Source: a virus
IMG/VR virus record: IMGVR_UViG_3300037070_000184
Coordinates: 1 to 24,509 of that record
Reading direction: 5' to 3' (one strand)
DNA length: 24,509 bases
Part shown: positions 14,923 to 23,556 of the stretch, piece by piece
How the letters are laid out: each line of letters begins with the position of its first letter
Numbering within the stretch: the first letter of the stretch is position 1
Notes under the pieces: model-generated
Database searches by the model: none
What the model saw: only the letters and a program-made list of their open reading frames with translations
What the model was told of the DNA's origin: nothing
Position numbers and translations under genes: made by a program

Positions 14923-17223
14923 CTACGCGACAGGTCGTGCTGCGTCTGCCGGTGGCTGTTGTGCTACGTTACTTGCGGGTGCGCCTTGTGGTGGTGCGGC
15001 TTGTGGTGGTGTAGCACCCTGTGCACCACCTCCACCCTGCGGCGCCGCATTCATCTTCTGTGCCTCTTGGATAGCGTATTCGATGATCTGCTTGGCAGGC
15101 ACACCCTTCTCACGCATCTGCATGATGCGCTGTTTCACTTCATCAGGTAACGCCTGTAAGATTTTCGCAACGTCTAGACCCTGACCCTGTGCTGCGGCAG
15201 GGTCTGCTTGTCCCGGTTGACCACCTTCCGCACCTCCCACCTGCTGACCCGTGCTCACACCCTGCTGCATGGTCGCACTGATCTCCTTACGCATCAGATC
15301 GAACTGTTCAGGCTTGATCGTGATGTCAGTGAATGCCTTCTGGAACAGATCGAGCATGATCCATAGCGTCGAACCCGGAGCAGCCTGTGCAAATTGTCCA
15401 ATAGCCTGAGCAGCTTGGATAGCCTCTCGTTTTTTGAATACGCTATTCGGCTTCTCCATCGAACCCGCGACGAGCATGAGCGTGTACTGCGAGGCGAATA
15501 TCTCAAGGGGCATCTCCTTCCACGCCTGCGCCTTGGAGTTACCGATGAGCCCAGTTACCTCCTCTTGTCCCATGTACTGAACGCACATCTCGGCCAATGA
15601 CACGGCGAGATCGGCAATGGTGTCCTCGATAACGTCTACCTTGGCACCAATGCTCAGTCGCATGCTCTCTTGGTAGCTTTCGACCGCACTCTCATTCGTG
15701 TAGGCTTTGAATTGCACTCCGCGCAGAGCATCGTTCGTGTTTGTGATCCGATCCATCGACTGTTTGATCGGATCTTTGGCGAATAAGGCCTCGTAATCGA
15801 TAGCGGGAGGCTTAACGGACTCAATCAGGTCTGTAATCTTGTGCTCACCGGCTTTGATAGCCAAAAAGTGCTCACCATCGTCCGAAGGGCTCATCAACGC
15901 CTTCAAAAACTTCTCCGCGTCGTCTTTGTTGATCTTGGAGGAGTTGTAGTAGAAGTAATTGAAGATCGTACGCCTGATTTTGGCCACCTGACGATTGATT
16001 TGATTGATTTCATCCTGTTGATCAAGAATGTACGCAGTTTCCCCAACACTGACTGATCCTCCTGTGCTGAAACCGTATCCGATAATGAAGTACGGGTAAA
16101 AACGGGTGATATTGACCAATGAACGTGCGTCCCACACCCATACAGGCCACGTCCAATCATCTCCAGCGAACAGCATTACGCGACCTGCGGCTTTGTCCCA
16201 CACGTAGAAGCATTCAGTGTAGTACATTTCAATATAGGCCGTTCTCTCGTCCTCTGTGTGGGCAGTTACCAATTGATTTGACTCAATCGCCTTCATCACG
16301 ATGCCAAGGCCTTCGTCGCGTTCACCTTCGCCACCAGTGAATACGGCTTTGTGAGTGGGCTTATAGACCAAAACACGTGCATCTGAGGCATTTCCCTCAG
16401 AGTCAGGGTCAGGTTTCGTGAACTGAGCGTTGAGGTAATTAGTCGCCAGCATCGTCCGTTCGATCATCCACTCCGAGTCCATGCCGTCTTGCTGTTCGGC
16501 ATTCGGATCGATGATCAGGTTCTGCGGTAGTATGTTGGACAGGCCCGGACCAGAGGGTTTACGCACTTCCATATTTTGCTCTAGAGCCTCTAATTGACCA
16601 TAGAGCATATCCAGTTCTTCTTGTTTCTTCGTTCGAGCCATCGACTCCATGATCCGGGCCATCTCTTGCTGCGCCATCTCACGGCTGTCGTCCTTGCGCG
16701 TCCATTCGAGCTTAAGGACGCCAAAGTTCGTGAGTAGCGCAAAACCAGCGGCGCGTTTGATCTTCTGTTTCGCACCCAATTTGTCCTTGCGACGCATAAG
16801 CGTGTTGATAACGTCCTGCAATGCGTTACAGAACGGCTCGTCTTCCTGATCGGTTGTGGAACACGTGAAATGTGGGTCTTTGCTGTACGTAGCAGGCAAC
16901 ATGACGTTCAGGTTCGAATAGATCATGTTCTCCGTGCTGTCGCCACGCTTGAAAGTACCCATCACGGTCTGTTGGGTCTTGGTCTGATGGTTGTTGTAAT
17001 AGCGAAATACTTCATCCCACACGAGGTGGATTTGTTCATATGTAGCAATGGCTGAGTCGTATTTCTTCTTCCACGCAGGACCGACGGTCTTGCCGACAAC
17101 GATCTTGGAGTCCTCGTAAATGCGAAATAAGGGCTGAGGCCCCTCGGGTTGTTCTGGCGTCTCGGATTGTGGATCGAATACGTCGGTGTCGTCGAGAGGG
17201 TCTTCGGTGAGATTGTCAGACAT
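14923..17223 (-). CDS. Portal protein
   Basis: 766 residues. A large acidic, helix-rich protein with the portal pattern: an acidic N-terminal leader, IYSNLNVMLPATYSKDPHFT, NTLMRRKDKLGAKQKIKRAA, the central stem region (GETAYILDQQDEINQINRQV), and a C-terminal, Pro/Gln/Ala-rich tail with a short coiled coil (KQRIMQMREKGVPAKQIIEY). Its place directly after the large terminase gene and before the scaffold is the usual portal order. ATG at 17223 follows a palindrome copy by two bases and shows no separate good Shine-Dalgarno; the motif's own GAG lies eight bases upstream. Long for the family: many podovirus portals are about 500-750 residues. Confidence 0.9.
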   Translation of the reverse strand: MSDNLTEDPLDDTDVFDPQSETPEQPEGPQPLFRIYEDSKIVVGKTVGPAWKKKYDSAIATYEQIHLVWDEVFRYYNNHQTKTQQTVMGTFKRGDSTENMIYSNLNVMLPATYSKDPHFTCSTTDQEDEPFCNALQDVINTLMRRKDKLGAKQKIKRAAGFALLTNFGVLKLEWTRKDDSREMAQQEMARIMESMARTKKQEELDMLYGQLEALEQNMEVRKPSGPGLSNILPQNLIIDPNAEQQDGMDSEWMIERTMLATNYLNAQFTKPDPDSEGNASDARVLVYKPTHKAVFTGGEGERDEGLGIVMKAIESNQLVTAHTEDERTAYIEMYYTECFYVWDKAAGRVMLFAGDDWTWPVWVWDARSLVNITRFYPYFIIGYGFSTGGSVSVGETAYILDQQDEINQINRQVAKIRRTIFNYFYYNSSKINKDDAEKFLKALMSPSDDGEHFLAIKAGEHKITDLIESVKPPAIDYEALFAKDPIKQSMDRITNTNDALRGVQFKAYTNESAVESYQESMRLSIGAKVDVIEDTIADLAVSLAEMCVQYMGQEEVTGLIGNSKAQAWKEMPLEIFASQYTLMLVAGSMEKPNSVFKKREAIQAAQAIGQFAQAAPGSTLWIMLDLFQKAFTDITIKPEQFDLMRKEISATMQQGVSTGQQVGGAEGGQPGQADPAAAQGQGLDVAKILQALPDEVKQRIMQMREKGVPAKQIIEYAIQEAQKMNAAPQGGGGAQGATPPQAAPPQGAPASNVAQQPPADAARPVA

Positions 17224-17225
17224 CT

Positions 17226-17238
17226 GTTTGACTCACAC
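17226..17238. repeat. 13-bp palindrome, one-mismatch copy, gene junction
   Basis: GTTTGACTCACAC on the plus strand, two bases after the large terminase stop and two bases before the portal ATG. Confidence 0.92.
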
Positions 17239-17240
17239 AG

Positions 17241-18782
17241 TTAGAATGCATTGCGAAGTTGATTGTCTTCAACTTCTCGCCATTTCATCCAAGGCTTCTG
17301 ATCGATGGGTATCGGTGGTTTGATCTCACTCGGCTGCGGCAAGAATGCTAGCATATATTTCAGTGTGTTCATAGCATGATCGTTGTGTTCCTGAGGCACC
17401 TCAGCCAATCGACCTTGACTGTCACGCTTCCAGTAATAGTTTGCGATTTCGTCCTGAAACCACGACAGATCATCGACAACGTACAGCATTGGACCGGCGA
17501 GGCGATCATCCTGTGTCAGATGTGGAACGTTAAACCTATCTGCAAGGTACGCATTCACCTTAGCAATCCCAGGCATGACATCATTAGAAGCAGGACGAAT
17601 ATCAAGACCATCACCTTCAAGGAGGTTAGCAATGGTCTCGCCCGTCTCTCCATGATGTTTGACGACCTGTTGCTTATAAATGGAAGGGTCAGCATTGATA
17701 GGATCATCACAACGCAAACGACCACCAAAGCTAGACAGGTATCGTCCACGGATCATCTCGATTTCGTTCTTGTGTTCGGTATAGTTGAGGTTCGGCTTGT
17801 AGAACCCATCGATTACGATCACACGACCGAGATCGTCGATGAAACCCAGCATGTACACAGTAGGGGCACTGAGTCCAAAATCATAACCCTCGACTAACCT
17901 GACACGGACATGTCGAATGATACAATCGTTCAGATGGTCAAGAGCTTCCTGTCTCGTTAGACCATGTACACGGATATCGAATATACCGTGTACGAGTCCT
18001 TCGAAGGCGGCCCAACCTCCCATAAGGAAGCGTTCCCGCATCTGACCGTGATACATAGCTTCGAGGGTTGCGATATAATCGGGGGCCAGATTGTCCTTAT
18101 TAGTGTACGTGGAGCCTTCCCATAGGTCCAAGATGCATTCACCGGAAATCGGGTCCACTGGGAGATTGGGCGTCTTGATACCACGATCCCTCCAGATCAT
18201 GAACGGGTGTATCAGTTCCTTGAACACCCAGTTCGCCGTAGGGTTGCAAGTCAACATCATCCAGCGCGGGCCTGTGTTTGGCATCGTAGGGTCGTCTTCG
18301 CCAACCGGACGATATGGCGTGTCGCCACGAAGGCGGCCCAACAGATCAAGTATATCCTTATGCGTAATCTCGGGGTCTTCGACTTGGTCAATGCCAAGCC
18401 AATCATACGATGCGCTGAGCAGGTTGGACGTCGTTTGGCCATCTGACTGCTGCCTACCACGTTGATTGATGTACCTGAAGTCTACCTTTGATCCGTTTTT
18501 GAAGACGCAGGTGTTTTCGTCTTTGGTGGGCATACGTTCGATCCAGTCGCTTGGGCACCAGTCGAAGAAGACGCGTTGAAGCGTGCCGCGAAGCTTAGGA
18601 TATGTCGCACGACCCAGGAGGCCAACACTACCCGGATAGTCAGATACCAATTGTAGGGCTTTGATAGCCAACGCAGTAGTTTTGCCATTACCAAAGCCTC
18701 CACCCATCACTTGGACCTTGTGACGGGACTTATTGAACCCGTATTGGATCGACGGCTCACGTAAGTTGTAGACGCTTGTCAT
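17241..18782 (-). CDS. terL: Terminase large subunit (DNA packaging ATPase-nuclease)
   Basis: 513 residues. Walker A at residues 28-35 (GGFGNGKT, Lys34), Walker B near 128-136 (WLGIDQVED, Asp132 with the catalytic Glu135), and the coupling motif LTCNP near 177-181 make up the ATPase half. The nuclease half starts with an acidic strand VEGYDFGLSAP near residue 300, with IDDLGRVIVIDGFY after it and a later Asp (NADPSIY); these are the metal-binding candidates. It pumps DNA into the capsid through the portal. ATG at 18782 overlaps the upstream TGA (ATGA) and follows a palindrome copy by two bases, with no other good ribosome-binding site. A small subunit is not adjacent; the candidate lies about 5 kb upstream. 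Confidence 0.93.
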   Translation of the reverse strand: MTSVYNLREPSIQYGFNKSRHKVQVMGGGFGNGKTTALAIKALQLVSDYPGSVGLLGRATYPKLRGTLQRVFFDWCPSDWIERMPTKDENTCVFKNGSKVDFRYINQRGRQQSDGQTTSNLLSASYDWLGIDQVEDPEITHKDILDLLGRLRGDTPYRPVGEDDPTMPNTGPRWMMLTCNPTANWVFKELIHPFMIWRDRGIKTPNLPVDPISGECILDLWEGSTYTNKDNLAPDYIATLEAMYHGQMRERFLMGGWAAFEGLVHGIFDIRVHGLTRQEALDHLNDCIIRHVRVRLVEGYDFGLSAPTVYMLGFIDDLGRVIVIDGFYKPNLNYTEHKNEIEMIRGRYLSSFGGRLRCDDPINADPSIYKQQVVKHHGETGETIANLLEGDGLDIRPASNDVMPGIAKVNAYLADRFNVPHLTQDDRLAGPMLYVVDDLSWFQDEIANYYWKRDSQGRLAEVPQEHNDHAMNTLKYMLAFLPQPSEIKPPIPIDQKPWMKWREVEDNQLRNAF

Positions 18783-18973
18783 TTGTTTGACTCAAACTGT
18801 TTACAGTCTTTGACCATTTGTGCAATCAACGTATCGCGACGAACACCAGCCTCAGCAATTGATTGTAGCGTCCACGTACTGGCTCCTATGAAAAGGACAT
18901 TAATGACGATTATAACCAAGGCGAACGGATGATCGCGTAGGGTGTGGATGACATCCTCAACGATCTTGACCAC
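18779..18973 (-). CDS. Small single-span membrane protein, possibly part of lysis
   Basis: 64 residues from a GTG start with GAGGAG eight bases upstream. One hydrophobic segment at about residues 16-33 (PFALVIIVINVLFIGAST) follows a charged N-terminus; a charged tail follows and ends FESNK. The end of the gene contains a whole palindrome copy, read as Phe-Glu-Ser-Asn, and its TGA overlaps the terminase ATG. Size and topology are compatible with a holin, antiholin or spanin component, but nothing diagnostic is visible. There is no lipobox and no clear partner gene beyond the membrane protein directly upstream. Confidence 0.6.
   Translation of the reverse strand: MVKIVEDVIHTLRDHPFALVIIVINVLFIGASTWTLQSIAEAGVRRDTLIAQMVKDCKQFESNK
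18785..18797. repeat. 13-bp palindrome, exact copy, in the last codons of a gene and before terL
   Basis: GTTTGACTCAAAC on the plus strand, coding Phe-Glu-Ser-Asn at the end of the small membrane protein, and ending two bases before the terL ATG. Confidence 0.95.
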
Positions 18974-19049
18974 GTTTGTAACTCCTCAACACCCCTTGCA
19001 GATCGACGGCGGTGGTGGTGGGTACGGAGGCAAAGGGCCTACTTGACTC
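18974..19049. other. Short gap between two small membrane-protein genes
   Basis: 76 bp between the two membrane-protein genes. It holds the GAGGAG ribosome-binding site of the downstream gene and a Cys/Pro-rich reading frame with no usable start. A fragment GAGTCAAG resembles part of the 13-base palindrome but is not a full copy. Confidence 0.5.
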
Positions 19050-19265
19050 TCACCGGAGCGAGGGAACGTGAAGATTGCCTCCCGCTAGCAAGGTGAGGCC
19101 TGCAATCACGATCAGGATCAACACAACGATGTAGATACCACGTTTGATGTTCTCAGGCACCACCAAACCAAAGTTGGCGAGCGCATAGAACACAAGCCAC
19201 AGCACACCAAGTAGAACGAGTATCCCGATCAACAACCACAGGATTTGAATGGCGAGTGAGATCAT
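19050..19265 (-). CDS. Small two-span membrane protein, candidate holin
   Basis: 71 residues with two hydrophobic segments at about 4-29 and 43-61, separated by a short loop (VVPENIKRG). The shape resembles small phage and bacterial membrane proteins of the Thivi_2564 type, by pattern only. AGAGGAG lies seven bases before ATG at 19265 and the start overlaps the upstream stop (ATGA). A holin role is suggested by size, topology, and location in the late region next to another small membrane protein, but no endolysin gene is present nearby, so this is inference. Confidence 0.65.
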   Translation of the reverse strand: MISLAIQILWLLIGILVLLGVLWLVFYALANFGLVVPENIKRGIYIVVLILIVIAGLTLLAGGNLHVPSLR

Positions 19266-19651
19266 TTTGGTTCTCCTCTGTTTGACTCAAACTCAGGAGC
19301 AATGTCCGCTTGTGCTTCGAGCATCGCAACGAACGCATCAGTCATGACTTCAAGCTGCACCATAAGTTGTGCGAACCTCGGAGGCGAGAACTCATTCGGC
19401 ATGGTGTGAATTGTGTCACGAACCGACTTGGCAGTGATCAATGCGGCTTCGATCCCTGCCGTGATGCGTGCATTGGCATCGGGGATCGGGAGAGGTGGTG
19501 GAAGGGATGGAGGTGCAGGATCAGGTGTATTAGGTACAGCTAACCATGCTTCATATTCAATACGATCACGATTGGCCGGATCGTTCGGGATGGATGCGTG
19601 ATCCGCAGTGCGAATGACGACATCGGTTGCGGTGAGTTGATAATCTGCCAT
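19262..19651 (-). CDS. Small tail-fibre-associated protein
   Basis: 129 residues from ATG at 19651, which overlaps the upstream stop as TGATG and has GAGG five bases before it; a GTG one codon earlier (19654) is less likely. The N-terminal half has the pattern [20 protein letters not shown] followed by a PNTPDPAPP linker, a sequence style common in small proteins next to phage tail fibres. The C-terminus is helical ([20 protein letters not shown]) and ends with FESNRGEPK, where FESN is a palindrome copy. The exact function is unknown; a fibre assembly helper or partner is plausible from context. Confidence 0.7.
   Translation of the reverse strand: MADYQLTATDVVIRTADHASIPNDPANRDRIEYEAWLAVPNTPDPAPPSLPPPLPIPDANARITAGIEAALITAKSVRDTIHTMPNEFSPPRFAQLMVQLEVMTDAFVAMLEAQADIAPEFESNRGEPK
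19280..19292. repeat. 13-bp palindrome, exact copy, near the end of a gene
   Basis: GTTTGACTCAAAC on the plus strand, coding Phe-Glu-Ser-Asn nine codons from the end of the fibre-associated gene, just before AGAGGAG of the next one. Confidence 0.95.
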
Positions 19652-21183
19652 CACAACCTCGCGTCTGCTGTCCAGTGAAAATATAGCGTACTGGCACTTG
19701 TTGTATCTTGCGTTCCTCCCGTAAAGCCAGCTTCGCCCGCATCTTGAACTTCACCTAGTTTTCCGTTGGCTTGTTTATACACCTTCCCCGCTGCGCCGAC
19801 AGCATCATACAAGACGAGTGTTGGTGTTGTGCGCATTCGTGTTTTAAAATAAACTGGAGTAAACAGCCCGAAGATGGTGGCGTCTCCGACTATAAGTCTG
19901 GACGCTCCATCTTGTGGTGTAGATCCCGGTGCGTTGCCGTAATTATAACTCTTCTGCCAATACCTTTGACACATCACCAACTCCTGATCAAACGGACGCA
20001 TGATCAGCGGTGATTGTGCTGCGGTGGGAGCTTGTGTGCCGGGGAGAAAACACACACCTGTAATGCGGAACACATCTGATGTTGCAGCTAAACCGTTAAC
20101 TTGTCCAACAAGTCCAGTATAATTTACGTTATGCCAAACACCAGCAGTCGGAGCAAGTGTAGTTGGCCCCGACCCCATAACGAACATGAACGAACCCCAC
20201 GACAAATTCGGCGCGGTTCCCCACACACCATCCGTACAGCCGGGAATAGTTACTGAATTGTATTGCCACACATTCGATGCGGCTTGCGTATACGAGAATA
20301 CACACGAACGATCTGTCGCAGCATTACGTACTGCTCCACTGTACAATCCAGTTCTGTTATGACATGACCAAAAACACAGTGTTACAGGTTGCGCATTAGG
20401 CGTGCCCCACCTCAACCTCTCTGCACGGTAACGCTCAATGTGCTGATTGAATTGTACTCTCTCCGCTCCAGATAATGATGCTTGCGCTGTTGTTACTCCA
20501 AGTGAAATACAACGGTCGAATTGCTTGTTGTTTGTTGGCACTGTAAGCGAGTCAATCTTATAATCTACTAAGGCTGTCGCTGTGTTATTGAAGAATATGA
20601 AACCGTCTGCGACACGCGCGTTTAGTAATGATGAACTAACGTCATATCCAAATTCTTGCCCAACATCTATCGACCCGTTGAATTGCATCCCGTTATACGC
20701 CATCGCATCGAGAAGTGCAGCAGGAACGCCGTTGAGTAGCACCTGACCTGTTGAACGCACAATACGAAATGCCTCACCAATACCAGAACCATCATCATTA
20801 TAACGAGAGATATTAAAATCTGATCCTGCATTGTTACCTGTCTCAGCATCACTAGTACCCAAACCCATAACCCAACGATTGAGTGTGCCAACTCGACCTG
20901 AAATGGTAGATTCCACACCTGATGCTGGCCTGACTAATCGGAAGCGTACATCACCAGCAGCAGGTTGTATATGAACAGGTGCTGCAACATTCAACTGCCC
21001 CGTCATGGTGTCGCCAGCTTTAGCAACCTTCAACGCATCTTGTGCATCTGTATATACCTTCGTTGCATAATCCTCACCGATGCCGCCTTTACGGACCCAA
21101 CCCTGTCCGTTCCACACATACACCGCACCGCCAGAGGTGAACTCTTGACCAACGGCAGGCCCTAACGGGAAATCGTATGCCAT
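19651..21183 (-). CDS. Tail fibre / receptor-binding protein with fibre head domain
   Basis: 510 residues. The N-terminus ([20 protein letters not shown]) is a typical short attachment segment, followed by [11 protein letters not shown] and a module, [20 protein letters not shown], that is repeated in the upstream fibre gene. The C-terminal two thirds match a widespread phage receptor-binding domain ([77 protein letters not shown]), which probably recognises the bacterial surface. ATG at 21183 has GGGAG seven bases upstream, and the preceding stop is one base away. I cannot say which surface polymer it binds. Confidence 0.85.
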   Translation of the reverse strand: MAYDFPLGPAVGQEFTSGGAVYVWNGQGWVRKGGIGEDYATKVYTDAQDALKVAKAGDTMTGQLNVAAPVHIQPAAGDVRFRLVRPASGVESTISGRVGTLNRWVMGLGTSDAETGNNAGSDFNISRYNDDGSGIGEAFRIVRSTGQVLLNGVPAALLDAMAYNGMQFNGSIDVGQEFGYDVSSSLLNARVADGFIFFNNTATALVDYKIDSLTVPTNNKQFDRCISLGVTTAQASLSGAERVQFNQHIERYRAERLRWGTPNAQPVTLCFWSCHNRTGLYSGAVRNAATDRSCVFSYTQAASNVWQYNSVTIPGCTDGVWGTAPNLSWGSFMFVMGSGPTTLAPTAGVWHNVNYTGLVGQVNGLAATSDVFRITGVCFLPGTQAPTAAQSPLIMRPFDQELVMCQRYWQKSYNYGNAPGSTPQDGASRLIVGDATIFGLFTPVYFKTRMRTTPTLVLYDAVGAAGKVYKQANGKLGEVQDAGEAGFTGGTQDTTSASTLYFHWTADARL

Positions 21184-21184
21184 A

Positions 21185-23188
21185 TCAATGCACTCCCGGT
21201 CGAGTTTCGCCTGTTTGACTCAAACGGTCTTCAAGGTCTTTGACCCGAGAGCGTAACGCTTTCAACTCCTGCAATAAGACTGGTACGTATTTGGAATAGT
21301 CGATGCCCCACCATTCGTCACGGGCAGGACCGGCTTCGCTCTTGCCTACCTTACCAGTGTGCGTGACGGCCTGCGGATATACGTCGTATGCCTGCTGAGC
21401 GATCACACCATACGCGCGCTCCTTGGTGGACTTCCACGCGAAGTCATACACATTCGTGTTGTCGATGATGTTGCCTGCGTCGAATGATTTGAGGTCTTCT
21501 TTGAGGGCTGCGTCGGAGGAGGTGTTGTAAATAGTCGTTGTTGATGTACAACTAAGTCCACCGATAAGCACACCTGATCTACTACATGGCATCAACCAGC
21601 CATCACTGTTCCTATTTATATTTATTGGCTGTCCATTGGCACAACTTAAAAACATCGTGTTAGAAGCAGTCGATATACCAACGTCTGTGTTAACATTTCC
21701 GGGTGCCGTGCCTGCTGTTGTTCGAATGCCAATCTCCGTACCAATATTAACAGCACCACCAACCCCCAAGCCCCCAAATACAGTCAACGCACCTGTTGTT
21801 GAGGAGGTGGAAGGTAGTGTGCTTGTTGCCAACACGCGACCATTTAAAGCAATGTCACCGGCACCTCTGGTTATTTGTACTATTGCATTTATTGCAACAC
21901 CAGCATCGTTGTATCTATTGATAGAGAAGTCGGAGCCAATGTCGCCTCCTGTTTCAGCGAGAGCACTTCCTAAAACAATCGACCAACGGGCTAATCCATT
22001 CTTCCTACCGAAGATTTCTGCTCTGCTAGCATCAGATTTGTCTAAGTTGATTGTTGGCGTAGACTTAACAACCGTCACATCACCAGCGGCATTGATCGCA
22101 CCACCAACACCTAATCCACCAGCTACAGTTAATGCGCCGGTAGTTGGTGAGGTGGAGGGAATACCCAGACCCAAACTAACACGACCTGATGTTCTAAAAA
22201 TTGTAAGCGGCGCAACACCCTCTGCATCAATGTTCAAGCCATCATCACCGTAACGAACAAACTCTAACTGCCCTCCACCATTGCCACCAGTTTCTGCACT
22301 GTTAGGACTTAATCGCATCGCCCATCGCGGTGAGTTTGCTGTGTATAAATTCACGCCAGCAGAAATGCCTAATGCTCCACTCGGCCTTTGTACTTTAAGA
22401 GCCGCACTTACAGCAGACGGAGCAATCGTCAAATCACCCGTCATCGTATCGCCGGTCTTCTGTATAAAGTTCCCGTACGCTGAGGCCCCTCCGACCTCAA
22501 CCCATTGTACAGACGTACCGTCGTTGTAATACATCCACAATATACCGGTGTCCGACTCCCACCACAATATGCCTTGGATCGGACCGGCCGGTGGCGTGTC
22601 GGCAATCTTGACCGCGCCTGTATTGGTCGCAGCAATCGCCTCGACGAACTGTCTAGTCGCAGCGTGGAGTGGCAGTTGTGGATTATCATTCAGGGTCAGG
22701 AACCCTGTCATGGTGTCTCCTGCACGGAGCACACGATCACTAATCGCCGGGACGAGGAGGTCGACGTATTGTTTCGTCGCCGCGTGCATGTTCTGCGTTG
22801 GCGTCGCGTGGAGAAACAGAAAACCGGACATATTATCTCCGGCCTTGAGCACGCGAAGATTATCGGCTGCACTTGTCGTACTATCGACGTACGCTTTGGT
22901 CGCAGCGTGTAACGGGTTCGTAATAGCAATACCCGGCAAAGTTAAAAGGCCGGTCATTGTATCACCGGCCTTCGCAACGTATCCTGTAGTTACGCCGCTG
23001 AGTGTTGCATCCACATACGCCTTCGATGCAGCATCTGTTGGGTTCACGGGTGGGCTGACCAAGGTCAACTGCCCCAACATATTACGCGAGCCATCACGGA
23101 CAACGTAGTCAGTCTCGACATACACGAATGGATCGGTCGAGGCTGCGAAGCTCTGCATAAAACGCGGGCGGCCGATCCTGTGGCGCAT
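21185..23188 (-). CDS. Tail fibre with C-terminal S74-type intramolecular chaperone domain
   Basis: 667 residues. The N-terminal 230 residues hold about four and a half copies of a repeat of about 30-50 residues ([12 protein letters not shown], then HAATKAYVD and variants). Two copies of TGALTVAGGLGVGGA-like segments lie in the middle, and a RWSIVLGSALAETGGDIGSD module is shared with the next gene. The last 113 residues (from N555) look like a Peptidase_S74 chaperone: a SSDAALKED motif with the likely Ser/Lys pair near 557-563, GVIAQQAYDVYPQAV, WWGIDYSKYVPVLLQELKAL and a terminal coiled coil. Such domains help trimerisation and then cleave themselves off. ATG at 23188 has GGGAG before it. A palindrome copy lies in the last codons. 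Confidence 0.88.
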   Translation of the reverse strand: MRHRIGRPRFMQSFAASTDPFVYVETDYVVRDGSRNMLGQLTLVSPPVNPTDAASKAYVDATLSGVTTGYVAKAGDTMTGLLTLPGIAITNPLHAATKAYVDSTTSAADNLRVLKAGDNMSGFLFLHATPTQNMHAATKQYVDLLVPAISDRVLRAGDTMTGFLTLNDNPQLPLHAATRQFVEAIAATNTGAVKIADTPPAGPIQGILWWESDTGILWMYYNDGTSVQWVEVGGASAYGNFIQKTGDTMTGDLTIAPSAVSAALKVQRPSGALGISAGVNLYTANSPRWAMRLSPNSAETGGNGGGQLEFVRYGDDGLNIDAEGVAPLTIFRTSGRVSLGLGIPSTSPTTGALTVAGGLGVGGAINAAGDVTVVKSTPTINLDKSDASRAEIFGRKNGLARWSIVLGSALAETGGDIGSDFSINRYNDAGVAINAIVQITRGAGDIALNGRVLATSTLPSTSSTTGALTVFGGLGVGGAVNIGTEIGIRTTAGTAPGNVNTDVGISTASNTMFLSCANGQPININRNSDGWLMPCSRSGVLIGGLSCTSTTTIYNTSSDAALKEDLKSFDAGNIIDNTNVYDFAWKSTKERAYGVIAQQAYDVYPQAVTHTGKVGKSEAGPARDEWWGIDYSKYVPVLLQELKALRSRVKDLEDRLSQTGETRPGVH
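21213..21225. repeat. 13-bp palindrome, exact copy, near the end of the S74 fibre gene
   Basis: GTTTGACTCAAAC on the plus strand, coding Leu-Ser-Gln-Thr in the C-terminal coiled-coil end of the fibre chaperone domain, about 30 bases before the next start. Confidence 0.95.
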
Positions 23189-23221
23189 TGACTTCTCCCA
23201 TAACCGTTGTATGACAGCTCT

Positions 23222-23234
23222 GTTTGACTCAAAC
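23222..23234. repeat. 13-bp palindrome, exact copy, gene junction
   Basis: GTTTGACTCAAAC on the plus strand, sharing a base with the TAG stop at 23234-23236, about 33 bases before the start of the S74 fibre gene. Confidence 0.95.
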
Positions 23235-23434
23235 TAGAACGATGTCAACGCAACCCACACATCATTGGTCACGCCCATTGCCTTCCACAACACGTTGTTC
23301 GTTGTATCCATCACGATCTCGCCCGCGTACTGCGGTGCCAGCGTACCGTTCGGCTCACCTGCCATACGCCGGTTCCATGTCGTCCACGGATAATCCAATT
23401 GCGTCACACCAGCCCGATCAGGGACGATTGCCAT
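23234..23434 (-). CDS. Small virion-type protein upstream of the tail fibres
   Basis: 66 residues. The second half (QYAGEIVMDTTNNVLWKAMG) is a familiar style of short sequence at the start of phage fibre or tail proteins, here as a protein on its own. ATG at 23434 has AAGGA seven bases upstream. It follows the 122-bp gap and leads into the two fibre genes, so it may be a baseplate-like or fibre-attachment part. The family is not named with certainty. Confidence 0.7.
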   Translation of the reverse strand: MAIVPDRAGVTQLDYPWTTWNRRMAGEPNGTLAPQYAGEIVMDTTNNVLWKAMGVTNDVWVALTSF

Positions 23435-23556
23435 AGCACTATCCTTATGGTTGTATCGCCTATATAGATATCGAACAACTGGGTGGGGTGAGGGGCTTGT
23501 TGGGGGGATCCACCCAGCTATCCGATCCGTGTTGTACCGGGTCAGGCCAACACAAA
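23435..23556. other. Largest intergenic gap, with inverted repeat and G-rich run
   Basis: 122 bp between the small acidic gene and the fibre block. It contains the AAGGA ribosome-binding site of the next gene, and an inverted repeat with 8-bp arms (CTGGGTGG at 23479-23486 and CCACCCAG at 23510-23517) whose 23-base loop holds four G-runs on the plus strand. AT-rich sequence around 23459-23473 (TATATAGATATC) might be promoter-like, but no convincing -35/-10 pair was found. No protein-coding frame is supported. Confidence 0.6.
23479..23517. repeat. Inverted repeat enclosing a G-quadruplex-type motif
   Basis: 8-bp arms CTGGGTGG and CCACCCAG. The plus strand between 23481 and 23507 has GGG-T-GGGG-TGA-GGGG-CTTGTT-GGGGGG, which fits the usual four-tract G-quadruplex pattern with loops of 1, 3 and 6. 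The plus strand is the template here. A terminator is not clear because no T-run follows on the coding strand. Confidence 0.65.

Noticed and set aside
16276-16288. TTGACTCAA core in the portal gene (also at 6497-6509 and 7057-7069)
   Set aside because: Only the nine-base core is present, arms do not match, and they lie deep within genes; likely chance.
18977-19063. Pro-rich, Cys-containing frame resembling an Rz1-type spanin
   Set aside because: It has no credible start codon or lipobox and is closed on the upstream side by a stop.
21636-22253. 205-codon plus-strand open frame
   Set aside because: It is a shadow of the S74 tail-fibre gene, caused by its repeats and biased codon use.
23446-23480. 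Promoter-like AT-rich sequence before the small fibre-block gene
   Set aside because: The best -35/-10 pairing matches only weakly, so I do not call a promoter.
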